Below are positions 4,639-6,359 of a DNA stretch of 6,359 nucleotides, piece by piece. The notes under the pieces were generated by a model. That model had not been told where the DNA came from and searched no databases. It worked only from the letters and a program-made list of their open reading frames with translations. The DNA is from Clostridia bacterium. Lineage in GTDB: Bacteria; Bacillota; Clostridia; Oscillospirales; Butyricicoccaceae. Made by a program: the position numbers and the translations under genes. Each line of letters starts with the position of its first letter. Positions within the stretch are counted from its first letter, which is position 1. The stretch lies in assembly GCA_017556565.1 (NCBI GenBank), contig JAFYMQ010000109.1, positions 1 to 6,359 on the forward strand, in the 5' to 3' direction.

Positions 4639-4667
4639 TTTACAACAATAAATAAGTGTGCTAAAAT
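4639..4667 (+). promoter_or_regulatory. Promoter of rpsO-pnp
   Basis: TTTACA (4639-4644) and TAAAAT (4662-4667) with a 17-bp spacer. It predicts an untranslated leader of roughly 90 nt before the rpsO ATG. Confidence 0.75.
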
Positions 4668-4762
4668 AACTTTGTTGTGTCTCCGCTCTTAGTTTTGGGT
4701 CAATTTATCCACAGCCCATCACTCGGACGGCAGATAAAAATATTATTAGGAGGATATCTACA

Positions 4763-5029
4763 ATGATCCTGAAGGAAAAGAAGACACAGGTTATCGAAGC
4801 TAACCGCACCCATGAGACCGACACCGGTTCTCCCGAAGTCCAGATCGCTATTCTGACTGCTCGCATCAACGAGCTCACCGAGCACCTCAAGGTCCACAAG
4901 AAGGACGAGCACAGCCGCAGAGGTCTGCTCAAGATGGTTGGTAAGCGCCGCAAGCTGCTTGTTTACCTGCAGAATAACGATATCGAGCGTTACCGCGCTA
5001 TCGTTGCTAAGCTGGGTCTTCGTAAGTAA
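4763..5029 (+). CDS. rpsO: 30S ribosomal protein S15 (uS15)
   Basis: An 88-aa protein of the standard S15 length, starting 9 nt after an ideal AGGAGG (4748-4753). It carries the hallmark sequences [20 protein letters not shown] (17-36), [20 protein letters not shown] (38-57), [11 protein letters not shown] (59-69) and the C-terminal KLGLRK. S15 binds the three-way junction and helix 22 of 16S rRNA early in assembly of the 30S platform; the conserved HxxDxxSRRGL stretch contacts rRNA. The gene is followed by pnp, the conserved rpsO-pnp order. In E. coli and other bacteria S15 represses its own translation by binding the leader; the roughly 90-nt leader here leaves room for this, but I cannot identify the binding structure. 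Confidence 0.98.
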   Translation: MILKEKKTQVIEANRTHETDTGSPEVQIAILTARINELTEHLKVHKKDEHSRRGLLKMVGKRRKLLVYLQNNDIERYRAIVAKLGLRK

Positions 5030-5034
5030 AAAGT

Positions 5035-5070
5035 GTATCATGGGGAGGCTCTGTGCCTCCCCTGTGATAT
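5035..5070 (+). terminator. GC-rich hairpin after rpsO (partial terminator or processing/stability element)
   Basis: An 8-bp GGGGAGGC/GCCTCCCC stem (5042-5049 with 5055-5062, loop TCTGT) extended below by ATCA/TGAT. No T tract follows, so full termination is unlikely. It may stop some transcripts before pnp or protect the rpsO 3' end from exonucleases. Confidence 0.6.
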
Positions 5071-5118
5071 ATCAGGCAACTTTTATCACCACAGCAAAAA
5101 ATGTACGTGGCGGACGTC

Positions 5119-5173
5119 TTTTAGCAGTTGAACAGTATCATGAGCCTATCGTGGCGCTGTTCAAGTGCTAAAG
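5119..5173 (+). promoter_or_regulatory. Long hairpin in the pnp leader
   Basis: Bases 5119-5135 pair with 5157-5173: eight pairs TTGAACAG/CTGTTCAA, one G-G mismatch, seven more pairs TTTAGCA/TGCTAAA, and a terminal G-U. The apical part (5139-5142 with 5150-5153) can pair too, so the element is an almost continuous stem. In E. coli the pnp leader has a long hairpin cut by RNase III for PNPase autoregulation; a similar role here is inference. Confidence 0.6.
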
Positions 5174-5174
5174 A

Positions 5175-5214
5175 TTCCGCCGAAACCAAAACCGAAAAAT
5201 AAAGAAAGGCGGAA
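5175..5214 (+). promoter_or_regulatory. Possible pnp ribosome-binding-site sequestering stem
   Basis: TTCCGCC (5175-5181) is perfectly complementary to GGCGGAA (5208-5214), which contains the imperfect pnp ribosome binding site AAAGGCGG (5205-5212). A rival partner GGCGGA lies upstream at 5109-5114. The loop would be 26 nt, so stability is moderate. Confidence 0.45.
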
Positions 5215-5219
5215 AAACA

Positions 5220-6359
5220 ATGATCAGACAGGCAACATTCCCCAACCACAAGATCTATGAGACAACTCTCGCCGGCAGAACCCTCAAGGTTGATATCGGC
5301 AAGATGGCAGGACTGGCAAACGGCTCCTGCGTAGTATCCTTTGGCGACACCACCGTTCTGGTGACCGCAACCATGGCAAAGCAGCCCAGAGAAGGCGTGG
5401 ACTTCTTCCCCCTCTCTGTTGACTATGAAGAGCGTCTGTACGCAGTAGGCCGCATCCCCGGCAGCTTTATGCGCCGTGAAGGCCGCCCCGGTGAGAAGGC
5501 TATCCTGGTATCCCGTCTCATCGACCGTCAGATTCGCCCCTTCTTCCCCGCTGATATGCGCAACGACGTATGCGTCAATGCTACCGTTCTGGCTGTTGAC
5601 CACAATGACAGCCCCGAAGTAGCAGCTATGCTGGGCGCAAGCATTGCACTTTCTATTTCTGACATTCCCTGGAACGGACCTATCGCAGGTCTGCAGGTTG
5701 GTTACGTTGACGGCAACCCCGTCATCTGCCCCAACTGCGAGCAGCGCGCAAAGAGCATTCTGCAGCTGACCGTTGCAGGCAGTGACGAGAAGATCGTCAT
5801 GATCGAAGCAGGCGCTGACCAGCTGCCCGACGACGAGATGCTCCGCTCCATCAAGGAAGCTCACGTAGAGATCCAGAAGCTGATCGCTTTCATGCGTAAC
5901 ATGAAGATCGAGAACTTCAAAGAGCCCGCAACCTATCCCAGCATGAAGCTGCCCGAGGAGTTCTTTGAGGCTGTAAAGGCATACGCTCGCGATGCAGTCC
6001 GTGCAGCAGTCGACACCGACGACAAGACCGTACGCGATGCACGTATCGATGCTATCACCGAGGACGTCAAGGCTCACTTTGCCGACAGCGAGTACGTTGA
6101 TCTGGTAGGCGAGGCTATGTACAAGCTGCAGAAGTTTGTCGTACGCCGTATGCTGCTGGACGAGGGCAAGCGTGTTGACGGCAGAAGCCTGACCGATGTT
6201 CGTCCTCTGGCAAGCGAAGTTGGCGTTATCCCCCGTGTACACGGCTCCGGCCTGTTCACCCGCGGCCAGACCCAGGTTCTGACCATCTGCACACTGGGCA
6301 CTCTGCGCGATGCTCAGGAGCTTGACACAACTTTTGAAGAAACCGAAAAGAGATACATC
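5220..6359 (+). CDS. pnp: Polynucleotide phosphorylase (PNPase), partial
   Basis: From ATG 5220 the frame stays open for 380 codons to the window edge; a full PNPase has about 700, so the rest of the second RNase PH domain plus the KH and S1 domains lie outside. The first RNase PH domain spans about 10-145 and includes GDTTVLVTAT (42-51), FFPLSVDYEERLYAVGRIPG (62-81), FMRREGRPGEKAIL (83-96) and RLIDRQIRPFFP (99-110). The PNPase-specific helical domain follows (about 240-315). The second RNase PH domain opens with RVDGRSLTDVRPL (318-330) and HGSGLFTRGQTQVL (341-354). The trimeric enzyme degrades RNA 3' to 5' using phosphate, giving nucleoside diphosphates, and works in mRNA decay and RNA quality control. 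It lies 190 bp after rpsO with no obvious promoter in between, so it is probably cotranscribed, with the structured leader as the likely control point. The start is supported by AAAGGCGG at 5205-5212. Confidence 0.97.
   Translation, partial: MIRQATFPNHKIYETTLAGRTLKVDIGKMAGLANGSCVVSFGDTTVLVTATMAKQPREGVDFFPLSVDYEERLYAVGRIPGSFMRREGRPGEKAILVSRLIDRQIRPFFPADMRNDVCVNATVLAVDHNDSPEVAAMLGASIALSISDIPWNGPIAGLQVGYVDGNPVICPNCEQRAKSILQLTVAGSDEKIVMIEAGADQLPDDEMLRSIKEAHVEIQKLIAFMRNMKIENFKEPATYPSMKLPEEFFEAVKAYARDAVRAAVDTDDKTVRDARIDAITEDVKAHFADSEYVDLVGEAMYKLQKFVVRRMLLDEGKRVDGRSLTDVRPLASEVGVIPRVHGSGLFTRGQTQVLTICTLGTLRDAQELDTTFEETEKRYI

Noticed and set aside
5121..6242. 373-aa open frame on the minus strand opposite pnp
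   Set aside because: It is a shadow of the codon bias of pnp, whose protein is unmistakable on the plus strand; the shadow protein resembles nothing I know.

Overview
The window looks like chromosomal DNA from a low-to-mid GC gut Firmicute of class Clostridia, probably Oscillospiraceae/Ruminococcaceae. This is inferred from clostridial-type rpsO and pnp proteins, strong AGGAGG ribosome binding sites, near-consensus sigma-A promoters with 17-bp spacers, tRNAs with encoded CCA ends, and small lipoproteins with an LCAC lipobox. The genus cannot be fixed by eye.

Layout. 1-575 (-) is the N-terminal two thirds of an EamA/DMT-type transporter, running off the left edge. It is divergent from 736-1362 (+), a lipoprotein of the 'KPVIYLYPE' type, which ends in a strong terminator. 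1440-2495 is a self-contained toxin-antitoxin cassette with a perfect consensus promoter. It encodes an antitoxin that fuses a DNA-binding helix-turn-helix to a Fic-inhibitory TFAVEN motif, then a Fic AMPylase with an intact HPFREGNGR motif 2 nt downstream, then a hairpin terminator. It is visibly more A/T-rich than the housekeeping genes.

2496-2781 has no gene but is dense in structure: a run of mini-hairpins with mostly GNA loops joined by TTCAT linkers, a terminator-like hairpin, a broken copy of the tRNA-Lys 3' part split by a 24-nt palindromic insert, a second tRNA-Lys fragment in inverted orientation, and a 20-bp terminator stem.

2782-3643 (-) is a tRNA operon transcribed leftward from a near-consensus promoter (3674-3702): Gly(TCC), Arg(TCT), His(GTG), Gln(TTG), a 101-aa lipoprotein gene squeezed between tRNAs, then Lys(TTT). 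Divergent from it is a DeoR-family regulator (3792-4565, +) with no sugar-catabolic neighbours. 4639-6359 (+) is the conserved rpsO-pnp pair: ribosomal protein S15 and polynucleotide phosphorylase (380 codons, open at the right edge). The rpsO-pnp gap holds a G/C-rich hairpin, a long near-continuous hairpin reminiscent of the RNase III-processed pnp leader of E. coli, and a 7-bp pairing that would hide the pnp ribosome binding site.

The least ordinary parts are the hairpin/tRNA-relic region next to the Fic module, the protein gene embedded in the tRNA operon, and the structured pnp leader.
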